Below are positions 16,496-24,292 of a DNA stretch of 36,744 bases, in pieces (within the stretch, counting starts at the first letter, position 1; every line of letters begins with the position of its first letter). The stretch is from the NCBI GenBank assembly GCA_964525945.1, contig CAZGKX010000020.1, positions 1-36,744 of the forward strand, in the 5' to 3' direction. The translations under genes and the position numbers were made by a program. This DNA is from CAZGKX01 sp964525945. Lineage in GTDB: Bacteria; Pseudomonadota; Gammaproteobacteria; Legionellales; Legionellaceae. Under the pieces are notes generated by a model that had not been told where the DNA came from, did no database searches, and was given only the letters and a program-made list of their open reading frames with translations.

Positions 16496-19078
16496 ATGGC
16501 AAATACAACCATTTATCTAAAAGACTACCAACCGCCGGTGTTTTCTATTGAGTCAGTGAAGCTTGATTTTGATCTCTATGACGATCGTGCAGTGGTCACC
16601 AATGAAATGAAATTGCAACGGCAACACCCTGGCGAACTTTATTTGCATGGGGAAGACTTGGAGTTAATCAGCATTCAAATGGATGGTCAATTTTTATCCA
16701 GAAATGCCTATGATTTTGATCAAGGCAATTTAAAAATCCAAACGTGTCCAGATCTGTTTACGCTGACCATTGTGACTCAACTCAAGCCGCAAGAAAATAC
16801 CCAATTATCAGGGCTTTATCGTTCCAATAATCTATTTTGTACCCAATGTGAAGCGGAAGGTTTTCGGCGTATCACTTATTTTCCTGACCGGCCGGATGTT
16901 TTGACAACATACACCACGCGCATCACCGCTGATAAATTACAATTCCCTGTTCTGCTGTCCAATGGTAATTTGCACGCTTGGGGAGAATTAAATGAGGGCA
17001 GACACTGGGTGCAATGGCATGATCCTTTTAAAAAGCCGTCTTATTTGTTTGCATTGGTAGCCGGTAATTTAATTAAAATTTCTGATCAATTCACCACCCA
17101 GTCAGGTCGAGTTGTTGATTTGCATATTTATGTGGAAGCAGGCAATGAAAGCAAATGCAGCCACGCCATGCAGTCGTTAAAAAATGCCATGCGTTGGGAT
17201 GAAGAGCAGTATGGGCGGGAATACGATTTGGACATTTATATGATTGTTGCCGTCAGTGATTTCAACATGGGGGCGATGGAAAACAAAGGTTTAAACATTT
17301 TTAATGCCAAATACGTGCTGGCTCTGCCAGACCGGGCGACGGATCTTGATTATGCGGCGATCGAAGGTGTGGTTGCTCATGAATATTTGCACAATTGGAC
17401 CGGTAATCGCGTAACGTGCCGTGATTGGTTCCAATTAAGCTTAAAAGAAGGCTTGACTGTTTTTCGAGATCAAGAGTTTTCGCGGGCTATGAATTCGCGG
17501 GATGTTGTTCGAATTTTTAATGTGAAAGCATTGCGCAACAGTCAATTTCCAGAGGATGCTGGGCGCATGGCACATCCAGTGCGTCCCCTATCTTATCAAG
17601 AAATCAATAATTTTTATACTGCGACCATTTACAACAAAGGTGCAGAAGTTATCCGTATGCAAGAAACCTTGCTGGGGCCGGAAGGTTTTCGCCGTGGCAT
17701 GGATTTGTATTTTGAACGCCATGACGGGCAGGCCGTTACCATTGACGATTTTGTGGCGGCAATGGAAGATGCTAATCAGATGGATTTATCGCAATTTAAG
17801 CGTTGGTATAGCCAAGCCGGTACGCCCGAAGTTTGGTTAACGAGTCACTATGACAATGGTTGTTTGACGTTAACGTTAAAACAATCTTGCCGTCCAACAG
17901 CCGATTGTGCTGAAAAACAACCTTTTCATATTCCTATTCGCATGGCCTTGTTTGATCAACAAGGCAGGCAATTGCCCGTGGCCAATGATTTATTGGAATT
18001 GCGTGACGCTGAGCAATCCTTTCAGTACCAGGGGTTGAAAAGCAAACCGGTTGTGTCATTGCTCAGAGGGTTTTCGGCCCCCGTGATTTTACACCGCGAT
18101 ACCCATCAAGACGAATTGTTGCATTTATTGCGTTTTGAAACCGATGGGTTTTCTAAATGGGATGCGGCACAGCAATTGGTGCTCAATTGCTTGACGACCT
18201 GCTACCATGCCCCCGGCGCAGAATGGGGCATTCCTTCTGAACTGGTGGAAGCGTTTCATCAGGTGTTGATCGATGAGTCGTTGGATCCTTGTTTGCGAGC
18301 AGATTTGCTGACGCCCCCGGGTTTTAGTGACTTGGTTTTGGCGTTGCCTGAGGTGGATGTGGAGCAACTGGAAAATGTTCGAGACTTTTTCCGTATCGAG
18401 CTCGGCCAAGCCTTGCATGCGAGCGCATTCACTCTGTACCAAACGTTGTCTCAACAAGAAGATCATGCCATGCATGCGGCGGCTTTCAGTCGGCGTAAAT
18501 TAAAAAATGTGTGCTTAAGCTTCATCATGAAAGGCGATGAACTTACGGCATTGCCTTTATGCAAACAACAATTTTCAAGTGCAGAAACAATGACCGACAA
18601 GATGGCCAGTTTTGCAGGCCTGATTAACTGCTCGGATGAAGCTATACGTCAGCAAGCAATTGCTGATTTTTATCGTGATTGGCGGCACGATGATCTGGTG
18701 CTTGATAAGTGGTTTGCTTTGCAAGCGGCAGCAGAATGGCCGGATGTACTCGAGCACGTCCGTTCATTAATGACGCATCCTTCATTTAACATCAAAAATC
18801 CAAATAAAGTCCGAGCGTTGCTTTGGAGTTATTGCCAGTTGAATCCTCGCAGTTTTCACCAAACGAATGGCATGGGTTATTCGTTTTTAACGGATGTTAT
18901 TTTAGCCGTTGATAAAATCAATCCGCAAATGAGTGCTGGCCTTGCCATGCCCTTTACGCGTTGGCAATGTTGGGATAAAAATCGCCAGGAGTTGATGAAA
19001 CAGCAATTGGCCACGTTGACCAAAGAAAAACTGTCCAATAATTTGCAAGAGTTGGTGACCAAAAGTTTGAACGTTTAG
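16496..19078 (+). CDS. pepN: Aminopeptidase N (M1 family)
   Basis: PepN is a cytosolic zinc aminopeptidase that removes N-terminal residues from peptides. The protein has 860 residues, near the E. coli length of 870. The substrate-binding motif GAMEN is at 259-263 and the zinc site HEYLH at 295-299 with the third ligand E318. The start MANTTIYLKDYQPP is chosen because AAAGGAGA sits 5 bases upstream; an in-frame ATG at 16442 would only add unrelated residues. The stop is followed by aroE after 9 bases, so the two form an operon. Confidence 0.96.
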   Translation: MANTTIYLKDYQPPVFSIESVKLDFDLYDDRAVVTNEMKLQRQHPGELYLHGEDLELISIQMDGQFLSRNAYDFDQGNLKIQTCPDLFTLTIVTQLKPQENTQLSGLYRSNNLFCTQCEAEGFRRITYFPDRPDVLTTYTTRITADKLQFPVLLSNGNLHAWGELNEGRHWVQWHDPFKKPSYLFALVAGNLIKISDQFTTQSGRVVDLHIYVEAGNESKCSHAMQSLKNAMRWDEEQYGREYDLDIYMIVAVSDFNMGAMENKGLNIFNAKYVLALPDRATDLDYAAIEGVVAHEYLHNWTGNRVTCRDWFQLSLKEGLTVFRDQEFSRAMNSRDVVRIFNVKALRNSQFPEDAGRMAHPVRPLSYQEINNFYTATIYNKGAEVIRMQETLLGPEGFRRGMDLYFERHDGQAVTIDDFVAAMEDANQMDLSQFKRWYSQAGTPEVWLTSHYDNGCLTLTLKQSCRPTADCAEKQPFHIPIRMALFDQQGRQLPVANDLLELRDAEQSFQYQGLKSKPVVSLLRGFSAPVILHRDTHQDELLHLLRFETDGFSKWDAAQQLVLNCLTTCYHAPGAEWGIPSELVEAFHQVLIDESLDPCLRADLLTPPGFSDLVLALPEVDVEQLENVRDFFRIELGQALHASAFTLYQTLSQQEDHAMHAAAFSRRKLKNVCLSFIMKGDELTALPLCKQQFSSAETMTDKMASFAGLINCSDEAIRQQAIADFYRDWRHDDLVLDKWFALQAAAEWPDVLEHVRSLMTHPSFNIKNPNKVRALLWSYCQLNPRSFHQTNGMGYSFLTDVILAVDKINPQMSAGLAMPFTRWQCWDKNRQELMKQQLATLTKEKLSNNLQELVTKSLNV

Positions 19079-19087
19079 GTACGAACA

Positions 19088-19897
19088 ATGAAAAAATCAA
19101 ATTTTGCTGTAATGGGCAAACCCATTTCTCATAGCCTCTCTCCGCGCATTCATCAATTATTTGCCGAAGCGTTGGCTATCGAATTGCACTATGAAAAAAT
19201 TGAAATTGACCTGGATCATTTTGAACAACAAGTGCAACTTTTTTTTGAAAAAGGAGGGAAGGGCTTAAACATTACGCTCCCTGGCAAGCAACGCGCATTT
19301 GCTATGGCTGATATCCGGAGCAACCGTTCGTTACAGGCGAAAGCGGCGAATACGTTATGGCAAGAAAACGGTCTGCTCCATGCCGATAACACCGATGGTG
19401 TAGGGTTTATGCGCGATTTAAACCGTTATTTCAACGTTGCTCATAAAAAAATTTTAGTGTTAGGAGCGGGGGGCGCCGCCGCTGGTATTTTGGGCCCGTT
19501 ACTCGCCGCCCAACCGGCAAACATCACCATTGCCAATCGAACGCTTGAAAAAGCCCAGCAATTAAATGCAAATTTCAACAACCCATGCCAAGTATGCCCC
19601 AGCCATGAGTTGCACGACGCGTTCGATCTTATTATCAACACCACGGCCGCCAGTTTGAGTCAAGAGTCAATAATTTTGCCGGAAATAACAACCCGCCATC
19701 ATCCTTTTTGTTACGATTTGGCGTATCAATTGCATGAACCCACTGTTTTTGTTGCGTGGGCCCAATCATTGCGTTGCCCTGCTGTGGACGGTTTAGGCAT
19801 GTTGGTCGAACAGGCTGCTGAATCTTTTTATCTTTGGCACCAAAAAAGACCAGAAACTGTACCCGTTTTGGAGATGCTTAGACAAATGAGCAATTAG
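19088..19897 (+). CDS. aroE: Shikimate dehydrogenase
   Basis: AroE reduces 3-dehydroshikimate to shikimate with NADPH in aromatic amino acid synthesis. The protein has 269 residues, the usual length. Motifs: SHSLSP (14-19), GLNITLPGK with catalytic K67, ADNTDG (99-104), the NADP-binding turn GAGGAAA (127-133), ANRT for the NADP phosphate, and the C-terminal GLGMLVEQAAESFYLW. It follows pepN after 9 bases. All key residues are present. Confidence 0.95.
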   Translation: MKKSNFAVMGKPISHSLSPRIHQLFAEALAIELHYEKIEIDLDHFEQQVQLFFEKGGKGLNITLPGKQRAFAMADIRSNRSLQAKAANTLWQENGLLHADNTDGVGFMRDLNRYFNVAHKKILVLGAGGAAAGILGPLLAAQPANITIANRTLEKAQQLNANFNNPCQVCPSHELHDAFDLIINTTAASLSQESIILPEITTRHHPFCYDLAYQLHEPTVFVAWAQSLRCPAVDGLGMLVEQAAESFYLWHQKRPETVPVLEMLRQMSN

Positions 19898-19939
19898 CTT
19901 GGAGCGTGTGGATTAAATATTTTCCGGAGTTGGCGGATG

Positions 19940-19948
19940 TGTTAAGAT
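19940..19948 (+). promoter_or_regulatory. Possible extended -10 promoter of the Cdc20-like gene
   Basis: TGT followed by TAAGAT (4/6) in the 69-base gap after aroE, with a poor -35. If used, transcription would start near 19955, just ahead of the first ATG. Read-through from pepN-aroE is also possible. Confidence 0.3.
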
Positions 19949-19966
19949 GCATGCCCGTCATACGTT

Positions 19967-21352
19967 ATGATACCCCTTTTAATGTTCCGAACAATGATTA
20001 AAACACCAGAGGCTGGCGATCGTTTTATTCCCGTACGCCAATCAAATGACTTGCTTCCATCTCTGGAATTGACAAACAACCCACACCAGACCGCTCACAA
20101 CACCATGCTTATGGAAGGGCTTTTGGGTGTTACCCCCGCAACATTAAAAACACAGCGCCTTTTGTTTTTTTCCCAGGAAGGTGCCAACAAAGCGAAAAAG
20201 CAACGACTTAAGATTCAAAGTAAATACGATGTTTTTGACCATTTATCTTGTCGGTATCCATGCAGTGCAATTTCATACCCACGACAAAAAAATATAATAA
20301 CACTCTCAACGTACAAAATACTCGATGTTCCAGATTTGCTTAATGATTTTTATTGCAATTTGTTGTCATGGTCTGACGTGGATCGGATTTTTACAAGCGT
20401 AAACATGGACGCTGGTTGGGCCATTGCCAGTAGCCCTGCTACGGAATTAAAATCCGATAAATTTGGGGAAGTGGTTGTATTTACCTCTGTTCCCACATGC
20501 CATCCTACGGCGGTCCTGGCGGTAGGAGAAGATAAAGTTATTTCCGGATGGAGTGATGGTTCTGTAAAACTGTATGTGCTTGACCAGACATCGCTTGCGC
20601 CTTGCTTTGAGCAATGGACTGAAACCGCCGATCGGATTGAAAGTATCATTGGTATGAGTCTCACGACGTTTGCTTGTGGTTATCAAAATGGTCAGTTGAG
20701 CTACCTTGATTTAAGAAAAAAAGACGGCATAACTAGGCAAAATTACGAGTTACCCAATGTTGGTAACATACATCTTTCAGGACTTGCCTACGATGGGGAG
20801 TATTGTTTGGCCTCAGGTTCAAATGATAATGCTGTAAGACTTTGGGACATCCGCGCCCTTCAACAAGGGCCCTATTTTACCATGACGGCTCATCAAGCTG
20901 CCGTAAAAGCCTTGGCGTTTCACCCTCAAAATACATCGATCTTGTTGTCGGGTGGTGGAACGGCCTGCACCGGTATTTATGAAACAAATACCAAGACAAC
21001 GGAGTCTGTTTTGCTCAAAAAAACCTCTAGCCAGGTAACTGGGCTTCATTGGTTTCCTTCTGACCCACGTTATCTGGCTTCTAGCCATGGCTATGGGGAT
21101 CACCATCCTGTCCAACTTTGGTCGTATCAAGCCCAACAGCCGTTGTTTTTAGAGAAAAAAGTGTCCATTCCAGATCATCGTGCATTGTTTTTAGCAGGTT
21201 CGAAAGACAAGCCCTATTTTGCGGTGGCGACCTCAGGCGAGGCCCTTCATTTTTTTAAGGCCAACGGGGTAAAATCAAAATCTCGGTATTCAACGGAGGC
21301 ACATTCTACAAAGCAGCCTATGCTGGCGTCTTGTCCTTTAACAATACGTTAA
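19967..21352 (+). CDS. Cdc20/Cdh1 (Fizzy)-like WD40 protein, putative mimic of the host APC/C co-activator
   Basis: A 461-residue protein with the layout of eukaryotic APC/C co-activators. Near the N-terminus is GDRFIPVR, a full C-box (D18-R24; Cdc20 and Cdh1 have DR[FY]IPxR). MLMEGLLG (47-54) and RLLFF (64-68) resemble linker motifs of the family, and a CRY triplet occurs at 95-97. KILDVPDL (117-124) and DFYCNLLSWS (127-136) match the family hallmark at the propeller entry (Cdh1: KVLDAPEL..DFYLNLVDWS). About seven WD-like blades follow; the best are LASGSNDNAVRLWD (281-294), AAVKALAFHP with SGGGTA, and SSQVTGLHW with SSHGYGDH. The last residues are I460-R461, as in the IR tail of Cdc20/Cdh1. 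Starts at 19967, 19982 and 19994 are all possible; none has a good ribosome site and the C-box is kept in each. Host origin and action on the host APC/C are inferred. Confidence 0.9.
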   Translation: MIPLLMFRTMIKTPEAGDRFIPVRQSNDLLPSLELTNNPHQTAHNTMLMEGLLGVTPATLKTQRLLFFSQEGANKAKKQRLKIQSKYDVFDHLSCRYPCSAISYPRQKNIITLSTYKILDVPDLLNDFYCNLLSWSDVDRIFTSVNMDAGWAIASSPATELKSDKFGEVVVFTSVPTCHPTAVLAVGEDKVISGWSDGSVKLYVLDQTSLAPCFEQWTETADRIESIIGMSLTTFACGYQNGQLSYLDLRKKDGITRQNYELPNVGNIHLSGLAYDGEYCLASGSNDNAVRLWDIRALQQGPYFTMTAHQAAVKALAFHPQNTSILLSGGGTACTGIYETNTKTTESVLLKKTSSQVTGLHWFPSDPRYLASSHGYGDHHPVQLWSYQAQQPLFLEKKVSIPDHRALFLAGSKDKPYFAVATSGEALHFFKANGVKSKSRYSTEAHSTKQPMLASCPLTIR

Positions 21353-21387
21353 AGCGAATGAGACGAACCTCAGGGAGCTCGCTTTTT
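21353..21387 (+). terminator. Probable terminator of the Cdc20-like gene
   Basis: Directly after the stop codon, AGCGA pairs with TCGCT, with a second inner helix TGAG/CTCA, followed by TTTT. It sits in the 38-base gap between convergent genes. Confidence 0.5.
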
Positions 21388-21390
21388 GAG

Positions 21391-22500
21391 TTAATTCGCA
21401 AAAAAAGCAGTGATTGATGGCGCGGACAGTAAAGTATCGTTGTAACCCAACTCAATCAATTCTTGGGTAAATTCTTTTTCAAACAATAAAAAGCTCAACA
21501 AATCGCCAGAATGACTTTGTGCGCCTAACATATTTAACATGCCACGCAGCAGGGATGGCATGGTTTGGTAATTGCCTTGCGCCATTTTGGCAAGATCAGT
21601 GCTGGGACGTAAATGCAGCGTTTCAATGGGGCGCCATGGGGAACTGCGCTTTTTCCAGATGGATAACAAGCGGGCGATGTCGTTCATACGGTTCACCATT
21701 TCGATATCTCTGTCTAAATTATCGAGAAAAAGCCCATTCAACATGTTTCCTAAAATATGGGCAAAGCCAATGTCTTTACTGCGGAATTCCTCTGGAGGTT
21801 CAAAGACAGGCATTTGTCGTGTGCCCAAAATAAGAATTTTATCCACATTAAAACGCAACGCCCCACGTAGCGGTGAAACGAGACCCATGCTGCCGTCGCC
21901 ATAGTGCGAACCTTTTATTTTTACTGTGGGAAAAAAGAGCGGCAAAGCGCTGGACGCAAGAATATGTTCCATGCTGAAGTCAACACGCTGGCTAATATGG
22001 CGCGGGTAAAGCCAATCTTCAAAGGGTTCATGGTGTTGATAAAATGAGACCGTTTGTTGTGTTTCGTAGCAATGGCTAACCACTTCAAAGGTTTCAAGCT
22101 GTTTGTTTTCAATGTGGGCCTTAATGCTGTTGAAATCAATATTTTCATTGATGAATTTATGCAACGGCATGGTGTCTAATAAATGTCCGGCTTCTGGGCC
22201 TTGAACAAAAAGGTGTGTGACATTGCGCAACAATGATTTACCAAAATCATAATTGCTGGCGTTAAAAATTTGCTGGCAATGAATGCCTCGCCATAAATCT
22301 TCGAGTTTAGCAATGCCGGTGTTAAAATTATCGGCATGCTGCGTGAGAATGGCCGCATTGATGCTGCCTACACTGACGCCGCTGACCATTGCAAAAGGCA
22401 ATGATTTTACTTGAAGAATGTGGCTGATGGCTTTCAAAATGCCAACTTGGTAGGCCCCGCGCGCGCCGCCTCCGGCAAGATATAGGGCTATTTTAGCCAT
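21391..22500 (-). CDS. Patatin-like phospholipase
   Basis: A 369-residue patatin-family lipid acyl hydrolase. The oxyanion loop GGGARGAYQ (10-18), nucleophile elbow GVSVG with S43, and catalytic Asp in GDGS (D202) are all present, so the Ser-Asp dyad is intact. No signal peptide is seen. The C-terminal 150 residues after the catalytic domain have no motif I recognise. Similar proteins are widespread in bacteria, and Legionella also secretes several patatin-type phospholipases (VipD, VpdA). Which group this belongs to cannot be told from motifs alone. It faces the Cdc20-like gene tail to tail and is divergent from the peptide transporter gene. Confidence 0.9.
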   Translation of the reverse strand: MAKIALYLAGGGARGAYQVGILKAISHILQVKSLPFAMVSGVSVGSINAAILTQHADNFNTGIAKLEDLWRGIHCQQIFNASNYDFGKSLLRNVTHLFVQGPEAGHLLDTMPLHKFINENIDFNSIKAHIENKQLETFEVVSHCYETQQTVSFYQHHEPFEDWLYPRHISQRVDFSMEHILASSALPLFFPTVKIKGSHYGDGSMGLVSPLRGALRFNVDKILILGTRQMPVFEPPEEFRSKDIGFAHILGNMLNGLFLDNLDRDIEMVNRMNDIARLLSIWKKRSSPWRPIETLHLRPSTDLAKMAQGNYQTMPSLLRGMLNMLGAQSHSGDLLSFLLFEKEFTQELIELGYNDTLLSAPSITAFFAN

Positions 22501-22536
22501 ACAAACGAACTGTTCTAAAAAGTAAGATATAAGAGA

Positions 22537-22565
22537 AATATAATGGAGTGCAGAATGGATAGCAA
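22537..22565 (-). promoter_or_regulatory. Probable promoter of the patatin gene
   Basis: Minus-strand TTGCTA (22560-22565) and TATATT (22537-22542) with a 17-base spacer, about 35 bases before the start codon. Confidence 0.55.
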
Positions 22566-22619
22566 GGGAATAAAGTAAGTATTGTAGTGGATTGTTAGTT
22601 GCGATAGATTAATTGAATG

Positions 22620-22629
22620 GTTCATGAAC
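22620..22629. repeat. Palindrome GTTCATGAAC ahead of the transporter gene
   Basis: A perfect 10-base palindrome 12 bases upstream of the start codon at 22642. It could be an operator, but its size is compatible with chance. Confidence 0.3.
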
Positions 22630-22641
22630 AATTGAGACAGC

Positions 22642-24075
22642 ATGCTTGCTATGTTTCGCGCCCAACCTCGTCCTTTTTATATGATTTTTATGTTGGAAAT
22701 CTGGGAGCGATTTGGTTTTTATACCATGCAAGGTATTTTGGTCCTTTATTTTATTCGATTTTTAAACACCAATGACAGCACTGCTTATTACACGTTTGGT
22801 GCCTTTTTTGCGTTGGTGTATGGAATCGTGCCTTTGGGTGGTTACCTTGGTGATCATATTTTGGGGACGAAACGCACCATTGTTTTAGGGTTAGTCACGT
22901 TAATGCTGGGCTATTTGTCACTGGCTTTAGCAGATAAAGCCCATGTTTTTTATGCTTTAGGGCTGATCTGCGTAGGCAATGGTCTTTTTAAAGCAAATCC
23001 TGCCAATTTATTATCAAAATGTTATGAAGAACGCGATCCTCGTTTGCATGCGGGCTTTACTTTGTATTACATGTCGATCAATTTAGGTGCCATTTTTGCG
23101 TTGCTTATTGGGCCCAATGTTGCTAGCAAATACGGTTACTCCTATGCATTTTTTATCAGCTCCATTGGTATACTGTTGGGTCTTCTGAATTATGGGTGGC
23201 AGCGCGGCAGGCTCAGCAATATCAATACATTGGCTGATCGCCGCAACATTGCCGTATGGCACTGGATTGTTATTGTGATGGGAATCCTGCTCTTAACGTA
23301 TCTTTCTGCGTTGTTATTGCAACACACCAAGATAGCCAAGCAGCTGATGATTGTGGTGATTTGTATCATTGTCGGTATTTATTTTATCTCGATATACCGA
23401 GAGTCGAAAGAAGCTCGTTTGCGGATGGTTGTGGCCTTTGTCTTAATGTTGGAAGCGGTTGCTTTTTTTACCTTGTATCATCAAATGCCAACGTCGATTA
23501 ATTTGTTTGCGGTTCATAATGTTGATCCTTACCTGTTTGGGTTCCACCTTGATCCGCAAAGTTTGCAAGTTTTAAATCCATTGTGGATTACCGTTTTAAG
23601 CCCAATATTGGCAGCGCTCTACGCAAAGTTATACCGAGAGGGCATTTCTTTTCCAATTCCTTATAAATTTGCCGCGGGCATGACGTGTTGTGGCATCAGT
23701 TTTATCATTCTCTATTTTGCCCGCTATTGGCACGATACCCATGGTATTGTATCGTTCTGGTGGTTGGTCTTGAGCTATTTCTCGCAAACGCTAAGCGAGT
23801 TATTGGTGTCCGCTTTGGGCGTGGCCATGGTTGCCGAACTTGTTCCTCCACGTATGGCGGGATTTGTGATGGGGGTCTGGTTCTTAACGTCATCCGTGGC
23901 GGGGTTTACGGGAGCTGCTGTTGCCACTTACACGGCGTTGCCTGTGAATGTACAGCCGGGAATGGATTCTTTGTATATTTATACGCATGCATTTGCTTAT
24001 ATTGGTGGCATAACATTGCTGCTGGCCATTTTTTTATGGTCGATATCGCCATGGTTGAAAAAATTAATGCTCTAA
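22642..24075 (+). CDS. POT family proton-dependent oligopeptide transporter
   Basis: A 477-residue inner-membrane protein with about 12-14 hydrophobic helices. The POT/PTR signature EIWERFGFYTMQGILVLY on the first helix (19-36) contains the ExxERFxYY-type motif involved in proton coupling. A GGYLGDHILGTKRTI loop follows helix 2, as in the major facilitator fold. These transporters import di- and tripeptides. Substrate preference cannot be told. The start could be the ATG at 22642 or the one at 22651. The gene is divergent from the patatin gene. Confidence 0.9.
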   Translation: MLAMFRAQPRPFYMIFMLEIWERFGFYTMQGILVLYFIRFLNTNDSTAYYTFGAFFALVYGIVPLGGYLGDHILGTKRTIVLGLVTLMLGYLSLALADKAHVFYALGLICVGNGLFKANPANLLSKCYEERDPRLHAGFTLYYMSINLGAIFALLIGPNVASKYGYSYAFFISSIGILLGLLNYGWQRGRLSNINTLADRRNIAVWHWIVIVMGILLLTYLSALLLQHTKIAKQLMIVVICIIVGIYFISIYRESKEARLRMVVAFVLMLEAVAFFTLYHQMPTSINLFAVHNVDPYLFGFHLDPQSLQVLNPLWITVLSPILAALYAKLYREGISFPIPYKFAAGMTCCGISFIILYFARYWHDTHGIVSFWWLVLSYFSQTLSELLVSALGVAMVAELVPPRMAGFVMGVWFLTSSVAGFTGAAVATYTALPVNVQPGMDSLYIYTHAFAYIGGITLLLAIFLWSISPWLKKLML

Positions 24076-24221
24076 TTTCATAGAGATAATAGTATCTTAA
24101 GAAAATTCTTATAAAATAACCCTATTTTTCCATTCAAAGGCATCGAGTTATTATGACTTGACGCTTAAGTGTTGCTCAATTGTAGGATCAATCAGTGGTG
24201 AATTTCATAACATTTAATGAG

Positions 24222-24231
24222 NNNNNNNNNN
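24222..24231. other. Assembly gap (10 N) upstream of an unknown membrane protein gene
   Basis: Ten undetermined bases in the 217-base interval between the peptide transporter gene and the next gene. The frame of the downstream gene is open from its ATG at 24293 back to this gap, so part of the gene may be hidden here. Confidence 0.85.
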
Positions 24232-24292
24232 CCATACTTCACACGCCTCACCGCCAATTTCTTATCAAATTGATAGCAACGGTGAATGTTAT

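Noticed and set aside
19967..21352. Reading the WD40 protein as a TolB-like or generic bacterial WD40 protein
   Set aside because: Such proteins lack the C-box, the KILDxPDL..DFYxNLLxWS entry motif and the IR tail, all present here in the Fizzy order. There is also no signal peptide for a periplasmic TolB role.
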